From Bacteroidales bacterium (GTDB lineage: Bacteria; Bacteroidota; Bacteroidia; Bacteroidales; P3), in contig CAAGHV010000151.1 in assembly GCA_900769785.1 (NCBI GenBank), positions 1 through 15,481 on the forward strand: a DNA stretch of 15,481 nucleotides. Reading direction: 5' to 3'. Made by a program: the position numbers and the translations under genes. The notes below the pieces were generated by a model, which had not been told where the DNA came from, searched no databases, and was given only the letters and a program-made list of their open reading frames with translations. Shown here piece by piece: positions 7,416-15,316 of the stretch. Position 1 is the first letter of the stretch; each line of letters opens with the position of its first letter.

Positions 7416-7549
7416 GTATCACGGATACGACGATATATTGTCAATTGATAACTGATATACTATTTCAAAATACCTCGTGACGTAGTTGAAAATTCTTCTA
7501 GATATTGATAATACAACTACGTGATGTAAAGATATCTCCACCGTGATAC
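7416..7549. repeat. Nested inverted-repeat segment beside the IS remnant
   Basis: The outer arms gtatcacgg (7416-7424) and ccgtgatac (7541-7549) are perfect 9-bp complements. The inner arms acgtagttg (7480-7488) and caactacgt (7514-7522) are also perfect 9-bp complements around a 25-nt loop. The motif CGTGA or its complement occurs at all four arms. It could be a small non-autonomous element, a structured RNA or a terminator for the nitroreductase gene. No coding sequence is seen in it. Confidence 0.45.
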
Positions 7550-7624
7550 AAATTTTGTTTTCTTGTTTGCTGTATTAATATGACGCTCTAAATATTTGGC
7601 AATTTAATTCAAGCAACAAGTTTT

Positions 7625-7642
7625 TATACCCTATTGTGAAAA
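7625..7642 (+). repeat. 18-bp direct repeat, copy 2
   Basis: Reads tataccctattgtgaaaa, one mismatch from the copy at 6742-6759. Sequence on either side of the two copies is not clearly related, so the repeat itself is the conserved unit. Confidence 0.6.
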
Positions 7643-7665
7643 AAGATGTGGATATACCACCCATA

Positions 7666-8421
7666 CTATTCGTTATTCATAAAATCGGAATCGTGTAGAA
7701 ATTTCAGCAATTTCTGCGACATAAATATGTTGTCGGCTTTCTTGTATCGCTTTTGAGTGAATATTTGTGCCAGGTTATCGGTTCCGTTTATTTTCACCAT
7801 TTCTTTGGATAGAGGCAGATTCTCGGTATCGGCAAATATGGCATCTATATCATCATTACTATAATTGTGATATTCTTCGTAATGCACCACTCCATTTAAA
7901 GGTAAACGTTCACTTAATTCGGGAGCCTCGTCGGGATAACCCATAGTAATGGTAGTTACCGGTACAACGCCTTTGGGTAGTTTCAAATATTCGGCTATTT
8001 CCGGAGCATTATATAATACAGTACCTAAGTAGCAGAATCCCAAACCTTCGGCTTCGGCAGCCACACATATATTCTGTGTAGCTATAGTTGCATCAACCAC
8101 GCCTGTGGCAAACCATAGAAAATTGTCGTAAGCTGTACCTGCGTTTCTAAGCATACACCATTTGTGGTAACGGTTTATATCTACACATACAGTGACCACT
8201 GCAGCTGCATCTTCCACCATTTTTTGACCGAAATGGAATTTGGCAAGTTCTTTTTTACGTTCAGCGTCTTGTGTTACCACTATGCTATAAATCTGCATAT
8301 TACCGGTATTGGAGCCTCGGATGCCGGCTTCCAATATTCTATTAAGAGTATTTTGCGCTATACCTTGGGGTTTATATTTTCGTATTGAGCGATGTTGCAT
8401 CAACAGTTCTATTGCATTCAT
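7666..8421 (-). CDS. Nitroreductase-family NAD(P)H-dependent flavoprotein
   Basis: A 251-residue cytoplasmic protein of the nitroreductase superfamily, close in length and layout to the NfsA/FRP group. The N-terminus MNAIELLMQHRSIRKYKPQG carries the H-R-S-x-R signature (10-14) that binds FMN phosphate. The middle has ATQNICVAAEAEGLGFCYLGTV (about 114-135), the usual helix and strand beside the flavin. GYPDEAPELSERLPLNGVVHYEEY (about 161-184) is the typical NfsA-type continuation. Such enzymes use FMN and NAD(P)H to reduce nitroaromatics, quinones or flavins; the physiological substrate cannot be told from sequence. It stands alone on the minus strand, divergent from the protease gene with a 191-bp shared upstream region. 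Confidence 0.92.
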   Translation of the reverse strand: MNAIELLMQHRSIRKYKPQGIAQNTLNRILEAGIRGSNTGNMQIYSIVVTQDAERKKELAKFHFGQKMVEDAAAVVTVCVDINRYHKWCMLRNAGTAYDNFLWFATGVVDATIATQNICVAAEAEGLGFCYLGTVLYNAPEIAEYLKLPKGVVPVTTITMGYPDEAPELSERLPLNGVVHYEEYHNYSNDDIDAIFADTENLPLSKEMVKINGTDNLAQIFTQKRYKKADNIFMSQKLLKFLHDSDFMNNE

Positions 8422-8474
8422 AGTGTTGAATTTTATTATGTTATTACGTTAGTATTACCTTTATCTTTCATTTG

Positions 8475-8482
8475 CAAAATTA
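8475..8482 (-). promoter_or_regulatory. Putative -7 element for the nitroreductase gene
   Basis: On the minus strand this reads TAATTTTG, matching TAnnTTTG, 53 bp upstream of the start codon. A TTAG lies 19 bp further upstream, a partial match to the TTTG -33 box. Confidence 0.5.
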
Positions 8483-8567
8483 CATCTTTTCCAACAAATA
8501 ACTAAGATGGTAAGCATAAAAAAAATTAAAAATACTTCTACATTATATACAATTGAAAATAAAAACG

Positions 8568-8575
8568 TAACTTTG
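8568..8575 (+). promoter_or_regulatory. Putative -7 element for the protease gene
   Basis: Reads TAACTTTG, matching TAnnTTTG, 37 bp upstream of the protease start codon. No convincing -33 box is seen at the expected distance. It diverges from the nitroreductase promoter about 90 bp away. Confidence 0.5.
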
Positions 8576-8612
8576 CAAAATCTAATATAAACGAAAAAGT
8601 AATACAAATACA

Positions 8613-10250
8613 ATGTTTGACAAAAGAAAATTATTATGTACTGTGCTGAGTTTGATTATGTTTTCGACTATGCAAGCACAGATTAGTTTTGGTGGAACTC
8701 CACGTTTTGCCAACGAAAAAAATAGCAATCCTCAGTCGATAGTAAGTCTGCAGAAGATTGACAACGATGTTTATTTCGATGAAGACATCAATCTTAAAGG
8801 TAAAGGTTCGGCTATGCGTGTGGGAGTGATGCAGAAAACTAATATCTCCAACAAAACACATGGTACTACCGAAGTATTGGAAAATGGCGATCGCATATGG
8901 CGATTGACCATCGAATCCAAAGGTGCCACCTTTATGTTTCCATGTTTCAAAACCTTCGACATTCCGGCCGGAGCTGAATTGTTTGTATATGATGCTTCTC
9001 AAGAATTTGTTATAGGCAAGTTCACCATGGAGAGTGCATTACCCGGAGGTGAGTTCTACACCCAATCGCTACCTGGCGAAAGAATAACCCTCGAATACTA
9101 CGAACCGGCTGAAGTAGCAGGTCTTGGCACACTGGAAATCAATGAAGTGGGACATGGATACAAGGATATGTTTGATATGATGGACGAGGAAAAAGGTCCA
9201 CATGGGTATGCCGACGGTACGTGCCACATAAATGTAGCATGCGAAGAAGGCGATGCATGGCGAGACCAAATACGCTCAGTAGTACACTATCAAATAGCGG
9301 CCGGAGGTAGTATATACATGTGTTCGGGTGCATTGGTAAACAATACAGCCAACGATAAAACCAACTATATACTGTCGGCTTACCACTGCCAAGATTTATC
9401 GGCAAATATTACTCGTTTCGTAGTTTATTTCAACTACCAAACCAGTGCATGTGTAGGCAATAGCGGTACATACACAAACAGTGTTATAGGAGCCGACATT
9501 GTAGCCAAATATTCGGCTAGCGACTTTATGCTAATGAAGTTAAAAACCCCTATCCCCGACCGATATGAGGTATTTTACGCCGGTTGGTCGCGCTCTACCG
9601 CTACTCCGTCAATAGGAGCCGGAATACATCATCCGGGTGGCGATTGGAAGAAGATAAGCATACCTTACCGTGTACAGAGTAACGATTCATACCTATGGGC
9701 AGTACAATGGATACCCGGCGAAAACAACAAGGGGGTAACAGAGCAAGGTTCATCGGGCTCACCACTATTTGACGGCAACGGTCGTATATGTGGACAACTA
9801 TATGCCGGTAGCAGTGCTTGCGATTTATTGGATCAACCTTCATACTTATATGATGTATATGGCAAAGTATCAAGATCATGGATAGGTGGCAATGCTGCAG
9901 AACGACGTTTATCGGATTGGTTAGACCCAATAGGATCCAACGTGACATATATAGATGGTATTAATTGGGACTATATTCCCGACTCTGTAGGTATAAATCA
10001 AGCCCTAAATATCAATAAGATGAATGTATATCCCAACCCTTCGAACGGTGTGTTCAATATTGATATAGATGAGATGGGAACAGCTGAATGTAACATATAT
10101 GATATGATGGGACGTCGCGTACATTCGTCACAAATAATGCTTACATCAATGAGCTATCAGCTAAAAGCCGACAATCTGAAAGAAGGCACATATATATTGG
10201 AGATAATTGCCAATGGCAAAAAATACAACAAGACTGTGATAGTAAAATAA
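8613..10250 (+). CDS. Secreted Lys-C-like trypsin-fold serine protease with T9SS sorting domain
   Basis: A 545-residue secreted endopeptidase. A signal peptide covers about 1-22 (VLSLIMFSTMQA|Q). Residues about 23-200 form a beta-rich propeptide-like region. The chymotrypsin-fold catalytic domain covers about 203-450, with histidine in NYILSAYHCQD (H258), aspartate in SASDFMLMKL (D304) and serine in EQGSSGSPLF (S381). The line GIHHPGGDWKKIS (337-349) is typical of lysyl endopeptidase relatives, and several cysteines (204, 210, 237, 259, 280, 393, 403) could form disulfides. Residues about 469-545 are a type A sorting domain, starting MNVYPNPSNGVFNI and ending KTVIVK, which directs export and surface attachment by the type IX system. 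A strong hairpin follows the gene. Lysine specificity is likely from the family but not proven by the residues I can see. Confidence 0.92.
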   Translation: MFDKRKLLCTVLSLIMFSTMQAQISFGGTPRFANEKNSNPQSIVSLQKIDNDVYFDEDINLKGKGSAMRVGVMQKTNISNKTHGTTEVLENGDRIWRLTIESKGATFMFPCFKTFDIPAGAELFVYDASQEFVIGKFTMESALPGGEFYTQSLPGERITLEYYEPAEVAGLGTLEINEVGHGYKDMFDMMDEEKGPHGYADGTCHINVACEEGDAWRDQIRSVVHYQIAAGGSIYMCSGALVNNTANDKTNYILSAYHCQDLSANITRFVVYFNYQTSACVGNSGTYTNSVIGADIVAKYSASDFMLMKLKTPIPDRYEVFYAGWSRSTATPSIGAGIHHPGGDWKKISIPYRVQSNDSYLWAVQWIPGENNKGVTEQGSSGSPLFDGNGRICGQLYAGSSACDLLDQPSYLYDVYGKVSRSWIGGNAAERRLSDWLDPIGSNVTYIDGINWDYIPDSVGINQALNINKMNVYPNPSNGVFNIDIDEMGTAECNIYDMMGRRVHSSQIMLTSMSYQLKADNLKEGTYILEIIANGKKYNKTVIVK

Positions 10251-10273
10251 ACAATAATAAATATAAAGTAACC

Positions 10274-10310
10274 AATTAAGAGACACAGCACAACACTGTG
10301 TCTCTTAATT
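10274..10310 (+). terminator. 15-bp perfect hairpin after the protease gene
   Basis: Arms 10274-10288 and 10296-10310 are perfect complements with a 7-nt loop, 23 bp after the protease stop codon. The stem ends in AATT and is followed by AT-rich sequence rather than a long T run. It ends 19 bp before the helicase start, so it could also affect helicase translation or act as a partial terminator. Confidence 0.7.
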
Positions 10311-10329
10311 ATATAAACATAAAGAGTAT

Positions 10330-12798
10330 ATGATACAAACGCCATTGGAACTTGCCGAAAGCTACATCAACAATACCGGCACATCGGTATTCCTTACCGG
10401 CAAAGCCGGCACAGGTAAGACTACCTTTCTACGCCATATATGCCATACTACCAACAAACGCTGTGTGGTGGTGGCTCCTACAGGTGTGGCAGCCATCAAC
10501 GCCAATGGTGTAACTATACATTCTTTTTTTCAACTTCCGTTCACTCCTTTCCTACCATCGTTGAAGAATGTGATATCGGAATACTCCTTAAACAAGCAAC
10601 ATGTACGAAAGGAAAAGATAGAGATAATAAGAACACTAGACTTACTGATTATAGACGAGATAAGCATGGTACGTGCCGACCTGCTGGATGCTATTGACGA
10701 TAACTTGCGTCGCTACCGCCATTCACAACGCCCTTTTGGTGGTGTACAACTGCTGATGATTGGCGACCTACAGCAGCTGCCACCTGTAGTAAAGGATGAC
10801 GAATGGGAACTTATGAAACAGGTATATCCTTCGCCATTCTTCTTCAACAGCAAAGCTTTGCAAAGGACACATTTTATAACAATAGAACTTACTAAGATAT
10901 TCCGTCAGTCGGACAGCCAATTTATAAATCTGCTGAACAACATAAGGCAGAACAAATTTGACAACGACACTCTAAATCTGCTAAACACCCGATACTTACC
11001 CAACTTCCAACACAACGATTCTGAAGGATATATACAACTAACCACACACAACTATCAGGCACAGAATATAAATAGTGCAAAACTGGAAAGCCTTTGTGGC
11101 GAAAGCTATTCATTTGAGGCATATATAGAAGGAAACTTCCCCGAATATTCTTACCCTACCGACAATGTGCTTACGCTGAAAGAGGGGGCACAGGTAATGT
11201 TTGTACGCAACGACTCTTCGCCCGAAAAGAAATTCTACAACGGAAAGATAGCTACAATAACCTCTATATCGAACACCGACATAATAGTAGAAGACCGAGA
11301 AGGCAACACTATAGAGGTAAAACGCGATAAATGGGAGAATATAAAATATACCATAAACAAGGATAATAAGGAGATAGAAGCCGTGGTTGACGGCTCCTTT
11401 ATTCAATACCCACTCAAATTGGCATGGGCTATCACTGTACACAAAAGCCAAGGACTTACATTCGAGAGGGCTATAATAGATGTAGGTTCGGCATTTACAT
11501 ATGGGCAAGTATATGTGGCACTGAGCCGCTGTAAGAGCTTTGAAGGATTAGTACTTAGTTCGCCAATAACACCACAATGTGCTTTCAACAACAACGATGT
11601 GGAGATATTCAACAGCAACATACCTTCGCACGAATATGCAGCAAGTAACCTTATAATTGCCCAAAGCCAATTCTTTTTCGATAATTTATTGGAACTATTC
11701 GACTTCTCGGCATTACATAAAGGGATTAATGAACTGCACAATATTGCCAACATCAACCTAAGCAAACTATACCCAACCCAAACCAACGACCTTACTAATA
11801 TACAGAAAGAAACTACCGAACTGCTGATAGTAGCCGAACGTTTTATTGGTCAGATAAACAAGATACGCCTACTAACCAACAACGACACCACCCACAGACA
11901 TCTGCATGAACGTGTTAGCAAAGGTTGCGAATACTTCATAGCACAGCTCATGCCCATTGCTGAAAAGCTACAAACCTTATTTGGATTGGATATCGATAAT
12001 AAGGAAATTGCCAAAAGCTATAACAAAACCACTGATGCTATAGCCGAGACGTTACACTCAAAAGTAGCTACACTTAAGGCAAGCCACCAACACTTTGATG
12101 TAGAACAATATATAAAAGCCAAGAACACCTCGCTACTAACCAAAGAAGAGAAAAGTAAAAAGAAAACCCGAACTATAACCATAGTGAGCGACAACAGCCT
12201 AACCAATGAACTGATAGACATACTGAAAGACTGGCGTAGCGAACGCAGCTATGAGATAGATAAGCCACCTTTCTATATAATGCACCAAACTACACTGGTG
12301 GAAATAGCCAAGGCTATGCCGCAAACCAAAGAAGAACTATTAGATATAGAAGGCTTTGGCAAGAAGAAATACGAAAACTATGGCGAAGAGATACTACAAA
12401 TAATAAATGACTTTTGTAATACCAACAACATAGAACGCCGGCAAACAACAATAGTAATAGACGACACCTCTAACAACAAACCAAAAGAAAAACACAACAC
12501 CTACCTTGTAACATTGGAACTATTCCGCCAAGGTAAAACCATAGAAGATATAGCCGTCGAACGCGAAATGGCAACAAGTACCATAGAGGGACACCTAAGC
12601 AGATTTGTAGAAACAGGCGAAATAGATGTACACACCTTGGTAAGCGACGAAGACCTATCGGCACTACTACCCTACTTTACCGACAACAAAGACAGTCTTC
12701 TACGTGAGGCATTCGAGTATTTCGATTCCAAATACAGCTTCGGAACACTACGCATTGTACAAAGCTACTGCAAATACAAAGAGAATAATGACTTATAA
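10330..12798 (+). CDS. Pif1/RecD-like superfamily 1 helicase with HRDC and C-terminal helix-turn-helix
   Basis: An 822-residue cytoplasmic ATP-dependent DNA helicase. The Walker A motif is GKAGTGKTT (24-32), followed by the Ia region VVVAPTGVAAINANGVTIHS (46-65). Walker B is LLIIDEISMVRAD (105-117), motif III is MIGDLQQLPPV (143-153), and motif IV has KIFRQSD. The late helicase motifs are LAWAITVHKSQGLTFE (364-379) and YVALSRCKSFEGL (395-407). A helical linker (about 430-600) leads to an HRDC domain (about 622-697, with LVEIAKAMPQTKEELLDIEGFG), a nucleic-acid binding fold of RecQ-type helicases. The end (about 722-800) has a helix-turn-helix, LFRQGKTIEDIAVEREMATSTIEGHLSRF. This arrangement is known in Bacteroidetes. 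It likely works in DNA repair or replication. Confidence 0.93.
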   Translation: MIQTPLELAESYINNTGTSVFLTGKAGTGKTTFLRHICHTTNKRCVVVAPTGVAAINANGVTIHSFFQLPFTPFLPSLKNVISEYSLNKQHVRKEKIEIIRTLDLLIIDEISMVRADLLDAIDDNLRRYRHSQRPFGGVQLLMIGDLQQLPPVVKDDEWELMKQVYPSPFFFNSKALQRTHFITIELTKIFRQSDSQFINLLNNIRQNKFDNDTLNLLNTRYLPNFQHNDSEGYIQLTTHNYQAQNINSAKLESLCGESYSFEAYIEGNFPEYSYPTDNVLTLKEGAQVMFVRNDSSPEKKFYNGKIATITSISNTDIIVEDREGNTIEVKRDKWENIKYTINKDNKEIEAVVDGSFIQYPLKLAWAITVHKSQGLTFERAIIDVGSAFTYGQVYVALSRCKSFEGLVLSSPITPQCAFNNNDVEIFNSNIPSHEYAASNLIIAQSQFFFDNLLELFDFSALHKGINELHNIANINLSKLYPTQTNDLTNIQKETTELLIVAERFIGQINKIRLLTNNDTTHRHLHERVSKGCEYFIAQLMPIAEKLQTLFGLDIDNKEIAKSYNKTTDAIAETLHSKVATLKASHQHFDVEQYIKAKNTSLLTKEEKSKKKTRTITIVSDNSLTNELIDILKDWRSERSYEIDKPPFYIMHQTTLVEIAKAMPQTKEELLDIEGFGKKKYENYGEEILQIINDFCNTNNIERRQTTIVIDDTSNNKPKEKHNTYLVTLELFRQGKTIEDIAVEREMATSTIEGHLSRFVETGEIDVHTLVSDEDLSALLPYFTDNKDSLLREAFEYFDSKYSFGTLRIVQSYCKYKENNDL

Positions 12799-12841
12799 TT
12801 TACCACCATCAAAATATTAACCTATCATATATATCCCAACA

Positions 12842-12885
12842 AATTATCCTATATATGTTATGTCTGTAACATATATAGGATAATT
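12842..12885. terminator. 19-bp perfect hairpin between convergent genes
   Basis: Arms 12842-12860 and 12867-12885 are perfect complements with a 6-nt loop (tgtctg). It lies 43 bp after the helicase stop and 25 bp before the stop of the convergent fibronectin-domain gene. This position fits a bidirectional terminator, although the stem is AT-rich and T runs are short. Confidence 0.75.
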
Positions 12886-12910
12886 AACTAACTAATATTA
12901 GATAACTGCA

Positions 12911-14572
12911 TTATTTGAGTACAACCTTTCTAATTGCCACGCCTTCGGTAGTGGTTATACGAAGGGTGTAGTAGCCTTTGACTAGCTTGGATAGGTCTAT
13001 TACATTTTTGTTATCTACTATCATTACCACTTTACCTGTAGCATCCATTACCTCTATCTTATTTATATCAGTACGGCTTAGGGTAACAAGCCCCGTTGTA
13101 GGGTTGGGGTATAGTTCCAACGGTATATCATTATCTATAACAGATATAGCAGTAGTACCATCTCCATCGGTGGTTACAGTAAGTTTTTGCCATGGTCCAA
13201 ACACCAGACTACGCTCGCAGTAGGTGCGTATGTATATATCGTAAGTAGTGTTCGATGTTAGATTGCGAAATGTATATGTGGTATCATGTATGTTGTTTAC
13301 TATCGTACCACTGCCATGTTCAAATCCGGCTTCGCCCCATTCTATTTGGCAGAAGGTTATCTCAGGATTGGCAATTTCCCAGCGTGTGCGTATCATCTTA
13401 TCACTTACATATGCAGTGTCGAAGTATTCCACTAGTGGACATTCGGTATGTAAGGTCTTAAATTCTATATATTTCCAACTGCTTACAGTATCGGACGACG
13501 AACAGTATGAACGTACATAGGCAGTATATTCTGTACCTTCATCAAGGCCTTGCAAAGTATAATCGGTAGTGGAAATGTTATGAATAAATATACCCTCCCC
13601 ATGTTGGAAACCACTTGGACCATACTCTATCTGATAGGAAGAACTTAGATACGACTGCTCCCAACTTATATGTACACTATTGTTAGTAAGATTATCCATT
13701 CGTACAGCATTTATTGGTACACACGCCAACGGTTGCATTATTGGAAAGAAGCAATTAAACATCGCACTTCCCCAATATTCTGTTACCGAATTATCGGGTT
13801 TAATCAAGACCCATCTAGTCTCTAAAACATGGTTCAGATCATGATTAGCTGCAAAAGGCACGAGGATAGAAGAAGTGTATGGTTCTTCTAAAATTATATA
13901 ATTTAAAAATGGATCTATTCCATTCCAATTAGTTCCTATATATAAAGTATCTTCTACCGCTATAGGAGTATTGAAATAAGCTTCGTGTATTTCAACTATA
14001 CTTGAGTCGGGCATTGTCAATGTTTCACCTTCAATGGTTGTTGGCATGTTTTCGTAATATTCCAAATCATCTAGCGCATCTCTTACATCGTATGCAATAT
14101 ATTTTTGTTCAGCAGTGTCTGTATTACGATGTGTCCATTCTGCCGAATCTACTACCACAAATGTACCATTTATCTTCTTATATAGATAAAAATAACAACC
14201 GTTAGGATTATGGCATTCTATTGTTGTACCGGCTATACCGTATATCTGCTTACGCTCAAAATCGGTAAATATTTGACGTGTTAAAATTTTATCAACTTGA
14301 TACCCGGGTATAGGCTTGGGTGGTTTTCCGGGTTCTTCAAAATCAGCAGACATATGACCTATTTGGCATAAATTAACACAAGAAGCCTGATGGTTAATAA
14401 TTAGAGTTGTATCCGAATAATTACTATAATCACTATAATTGCATGGATAAGTCCAGTGGTATTTTTCATCAAAACAGAATATTGTATCTTGGGCTTTTGA
14501 TTGTACAGATAGCACAAATATAGATAATATATTTGCCAATACTATTTTTGATTTGAAAATATATGTCTTCAT
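12911..14572 (-). CDS. T9SS-exported protein with two fibronectin type III domains
   Basis: A 553-residue secreted protein. A signal peptide covers about 1-27 (IVLANILSIFVLSVQSKA|Q). Residues about 28-283 have no fold that I recognise. They contain several cysteines (33, 44, 65, 69, 120, 126) and a proline stretch, GKPPKPIPG (82-90). Two fibronectin type III domains follow (about 284-374 and 378-470). They are clear relatives of each other: YQIEYGPSGFQHGEG and CQIEWGEAGFEHGSG sit 95 residues apart, each ending in an aYxRsYC/IYIRTYC line. Residues about 483-553 are a type A sorting domain starting LELYPNPTTGLVTL and ending RKVVLK. It is probably a surface or released binding protein. Its ligand is unknown, and the N-terminal region would define the activity. 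Confidence 0.88.
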   Translation of the reverse strand: MKTYIFKSKIVLANILSIFVLSVQSKAQDTIFCFDEKYHWTYPCNYSDYSNYSDTTLIINHQASCVNLCQIGHMSADFEEPGKPPKPIPGYQVDKILTRQIFTDFERKQIYGIAGTTIECHNPNGCYFYLYKKINGTFVVVDSAEWTHRNTDTAEQKYIAYDVRDALDDLEYYENMPTTIEGETLTMPDSSIVEIHEAYFNTPIAVEDTLYIGTNWNGIDPFLNYIILEEPYTSSILVPFAANHDLNHVLETRWVLIKPDNSVTEYWGSAMFNCFFPIMQPLACVPINAVRMDNLTNNSVHISWEQSYLSSSYQIEYGPSGFQHGEGIFIHNISTTDYTLQGLDEGTEYTAYVRSYCSSSDTVSSWKYIEFKTLHTECPLVEYFDTAYVSDKMIRTRWEIANPEITFCQIEWGEAGFEHGSGTIVNNIHDTTYTFRNLTSNTTYDIYIRTYCERSLVFGPWQKLTVTTDGDGTTAISVIDNDIPLELYPNPTTGLVTLSRTDINKIEVMDATGKVVMIVDNKNVIDLSKLVKGYYTLRITTTEGVAIRKVVLK

Positions 14573-14627
14573 AATGTAGTGTTTTTATTGTTTATAAATC
14601 TTTCATTACTGTTATAACTTTGTTCTG

Positions 14628-14635
14628 CAAAGATA
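14628..14635 (-). promoter_or_regulatory. Putative -7 element for the fibronectin-domain gene
   Basis: On the minus strand this reads TATCTTTG, a match to TAnnTTTG, 55 bp upstream of the start codon. The -33 box is weak. A second match, TATATTTG at 14837-14844 on the same strand, could start a longer transcript. Confidence 0.5.
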
Positions 14636-15106
14636 GAGTCAATAATGTATTATACCATATTTGCATATTTTTATTAGACACTTGTTATGTTATTTTGTCT
14701 TTTCATTGTAGTTATAACCGTTACTCATTTATTTCTTCTTTTGCCTTATTCGATTATAAACAAGGATCTTCGAGTAGTGAGTTTCTCTCAAAGTGGTTCT
14801 ACATTTGGCTTGCTACAATACCACGAAAAGGTTTTGCAAATATACGCATAAATAACGAAATATAATCGAATAATTAATATTAAAAACACTTAACAATGTA
14901 TTTTTGCTTATAAATCAACCATTTATCAATATGTTATAAATATAGTAAAGAAGCAATATTTTAGGAATTCTAGGGTATATTATTTAATTGTGAATATTAT
15001 CCACTCAGATATTTAATATCATAGAATAGAAATTTTATAAATACAATAGAAAATATTGAACTGTTAAGTTGTTTGGTACAAGTTCACAAGCTTGCAGTTT
15101 AGACAT

Positions 15107-15204
15107 CAAAACTCCCATACTTACGGTGCAAAACTATGGGAGTTTTGAAGTGAAAGTATGGCACTTTTGGGTCGTAACCCTAAGGCTTACGGGTGTTAAG
15201 TATG
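15107..15204. repeat. Structured intergenic segment with inverted repeats
   Basis: A perfect 13-bp inverted repeat (caaaactcccata at 15107-15119 against 15135-15147) encloses a 15-nt loop. Part of the left arm plus the loop (catactta, 15116-15123) can also pair with taagtatg at 15197-15204, so two alternative folds are possible. The base composition is richer in G and C than the AT-rich DNA to its left. It may be a copy of a dispersed intergenic repeat or a small structured RNA. Confidence 0.5.
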
Positions 15205-15231
15205 TAGCTAAATATGATTGGACAATAAAAA

Positions 15232-15263
15232 GTAGGAAGAAAACCTATCGGTTTTCTTCCTAC
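15232..15263 (-). terminator. Intrinsic terminator of the right-edge gene
   Basis: Arms 15232-15245 and 15250-15263 form a perfect 14-bp stem with a 4-nt loop. Read on the minus strand, the stem is followed by a run of T residues (TTTTTATTG), the classic intrinsic terminator layout. It lies 53 bp after the stop codon of the T9SS substrate gene at the right edge. Confidence 0.88.
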
Positions 15264-15316
15264 CATATTTACTGATAAAATACCAGTTTACCGGTTGGCA
15301 TACTTTACATGCCGCC

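Larger units (their letters stand above)
7344..7665. other. Intergenic region between the IS remnant and the nitroreductase gene
   Basis: These 322 bp hold no supported gene. They contain the short leader and right terminal repeat of the IS remnant, the nested inverted repeats at 7416-7549, an AT-rich stretch, and the second copy of the 18-bp direct repeat at 7625-7642, just downstream of the nitroreductase stop codon. No run of T typical of an intrinsic terminator was found. Confidence 0.6.
14573..15316. other. 744-bp intergenic region upstream of the fibronectin-domain gene
   Basis: No gene is supported here. From left to right it holds the 5' leader and probable promoter (14628-14635), a second -7-like sequence at 14837-14844, an AT-rich stretch (about 14850-15060) with no structure that I can see, a structured segment with paired arms (15107-15204), and a terminator (15232-15263). 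Open frames at 14620-14865 and 15069-15275 on the plus strand look non-coding: the first overlaps the promoter and has no recognisable protein features, and the second runs through both hairpins. Confidence 0.6.

Noticed and set aside
7416..7549. CRISPR array, because of repeated CGTGA motifs
   Set aside because: There are only four short motifs in alternating orientation, no repeat-spacer unit of regular length and no cas genes.
11403..11786. Minus-strand open frame of 127 codons inside the helicase gene
   Set aside because: It overlaps conserved helicase motifs on the other strand, which explain the sequence fully.
14615..14622. Plus-strand promoter-like TAACTTTG
   Set aside because: It matches the -7 consensus, but there is no -33 box at the right distance and no gene downstream on the plus strand.
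14620..14865. Plus-strand open frame of 81 codons in the intergenic region
   Set aside because: It overlaps the probable promoter of the divergent gene, is dominated by aromatic and Cys/Ser codons from AT-rich DNA, and has no recognisable domain.
14971..14981. Inverted partial copy (tataccctag) of the 18-bp direct repeat
   Set aside because: Only about 9-10 bases match, which is expected by chance in DNA of this composition.
15069..15275. Plus-strand open frame of 68 codons as a real gene
   Set aside because: It runs through a perfect 13-bp hairpin and the 14-bp terminator stem, so structure explains the sequence better than coding. It is kept as a repeat or RNA candidate.
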